From: Burhinus oedicnemus
Taxonomy: Eukaryota > Chordata > Aves > Charadriiformes > Burhinidae
DNA length: 64,000 bases
Assembly: GCA_008921705.1 (NCBI GenBank)
Contig: VFFE01007669.1
Coordinates: forward strand, 7,599,336 to 7,663,335
Reading direction: 5' to 3'
In this document: positions 63,121-64,000 of the stretch, piece by piece
Layout of the letters: every line of letters begins with the position of its first letter
Numbering within the stretch: the stretch's first letter is position 1
The notes under the pieces: generated by a model
Told to the model about the DNA's origin: nothing
Databases searched by the model: none
What the model saw: only the letters and a program-made list of their open reading frames with translations
Position numbers and translations under genes: made by a program

Positions 63121-64000
63121 GGAGGATGGGCCTTCAAGACACCCCTACATTACATTTTCCGTAAGCAGCTTTGACCTATCTTTACATTTGAGGACACCAT
63201 CCCACTCAACTACCTCCTCATCCTCTCTCAAACGCTTCCTAAAAACTCGTGGTGTTCCTGGTGACAGGAAAAGAGTTCATCAAAGTGCTGGCACTGAATT
63301 GCTCTGCGAGTGAACCTCCTACGCCCTGGGATAAAAATAAACAACAACAGTCAGAATTATTGCTAAGAAACCATATGCTTCAGATTTTTGGCTATCACCA
63401 AAAGAATGGGAATTGTTGGTACTCTGGGTCCCACAGAATCAAACCACACGTAAAGTAAAAATAATAATAATAAATTTTTCAGATAAGTTTGAAGTACAGA
63501 CAATCTGATGAAGTGCATTGGCTGTATTTTTCAATTCTTAGCAAACTATTTTAGATTGTTAAAGTATCTGTTATGTTATTTTTCCTCCCAACTCAGAGCC
63601 CCAGACAGCTGGAGGTGTTTAAAGGAAAAAGTAATGTGCATTTTTTCCACAATATGTAGAATTCCTATTCTTATATTAGTTTTTATTCTTAGAAGCTCAA
63701 GCTGAAATTTGAGTTCCACTGCAATGCTCCCACTAATTGCCTTGAATAATTCAAATTTTACCACTCTCAAGGGCACAACTGGAGCCAGACTGTTATAAGC
63801 CATATTTGTTACCCTGGAGCCAACAAAATAAGTATGCTTTATGCTGTAGAGCACGCTGAGCTTAAGTTACATTATTTTGTTTGTTTCGAATTTAAGACGA
63901 GTGAACAAAATCACAGTGGATTGGCTTGTCAAAGGAGCCTACCAACAAACACAGAACAAGCCAAATTTTACTTTTAAAGCAGCAGGAATACGTCAAAATC
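63121..64000. other. Unique noncoding DNA to the end of the window
   Basis: Apart from a short ATA-type array at about 63461-63473, nothing was recognised. Open frames here are short and overlapping. Confidence 0.6.

Overview
This window looks like AT-rich, gene-poor vertebrate DNA, almost certainly from a bird. The main evidence is a set of CR1 (chicken repeat 1) LINE fragments. They have the family's reverse-transcriptase C-terminus, the 'gatgatct..aggtcccttccaac' 3' UTR block and the short 3' terminal repeats (GATTCTATGATTCTATG and similar). Two copies of one retroviral-type LTR family are also present. No host protein-coding gene, rRNA, tRNA or CRISPR array can be supported. The open frames are short, often begin with non-ATG codons, and overlap each other on both strands. 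The region reads as a gene desert or the inside of a very large intron.

Layout. Positions 1-3133 are unique AT-rich DNA. A CR1 3' fragment of about 0.95 kb lies at 3134-4078. From 4079 to 23238 the DNA is mostly unique, with a perfect 16-bp hairpin (9968-10000), a G15 run (10071-10085) and small CpG-dense patches near 7.8 and 11.3 kb. An LTR starting at 23239 is cut off by a 20-N assembly gap (23507-23526). A short CR1 tail lies at 25625-25688. Unique DNA follows to 35.37 kb, including a CpG-dense, splice-site-flanked patch at 31.8-32.0 kb. A second CR1 of another subfamily lies at 35368-36078. A nested pair sits at 42.53-43.25 kb: a decayed minus-strand CR1 with endonuclease-domain remnants, broken by a younger plus-strand CR1. 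An ancient L3/CR1-like tail is near 45.5 kb. An almost complete solo LTR (48337-49056) has a visible TATA box and poly(A) signal. A second 20-N gap followed by a G23 run leads into a truncated CR1 at 49722-50010. From 50 to 64 kb the DNA is unique, with a CpG patch (52.45 kb), twin palindromes (53781-53840), a CpG-bearing patch (60.43-60.62 kb) and a polypyrimidine tract (62.6-63.1 kb).

No genes act together here. The CR1 and LTR copies are dead insertions: 5' truncated, carrying stop codons or lacking internal coding sequence. No new multi-gene system is visible. The observations most worth checking are the long hairpin, the twin palindromes, the nested CR1 locus, the two gaps that break repeats, and the CpG-dense patches with splice-like signals, which could be unannotated promoters or exons. 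Several unique stretches look like conserved noncoding regulatory DNA, but one sequence alone cannot show conservation.
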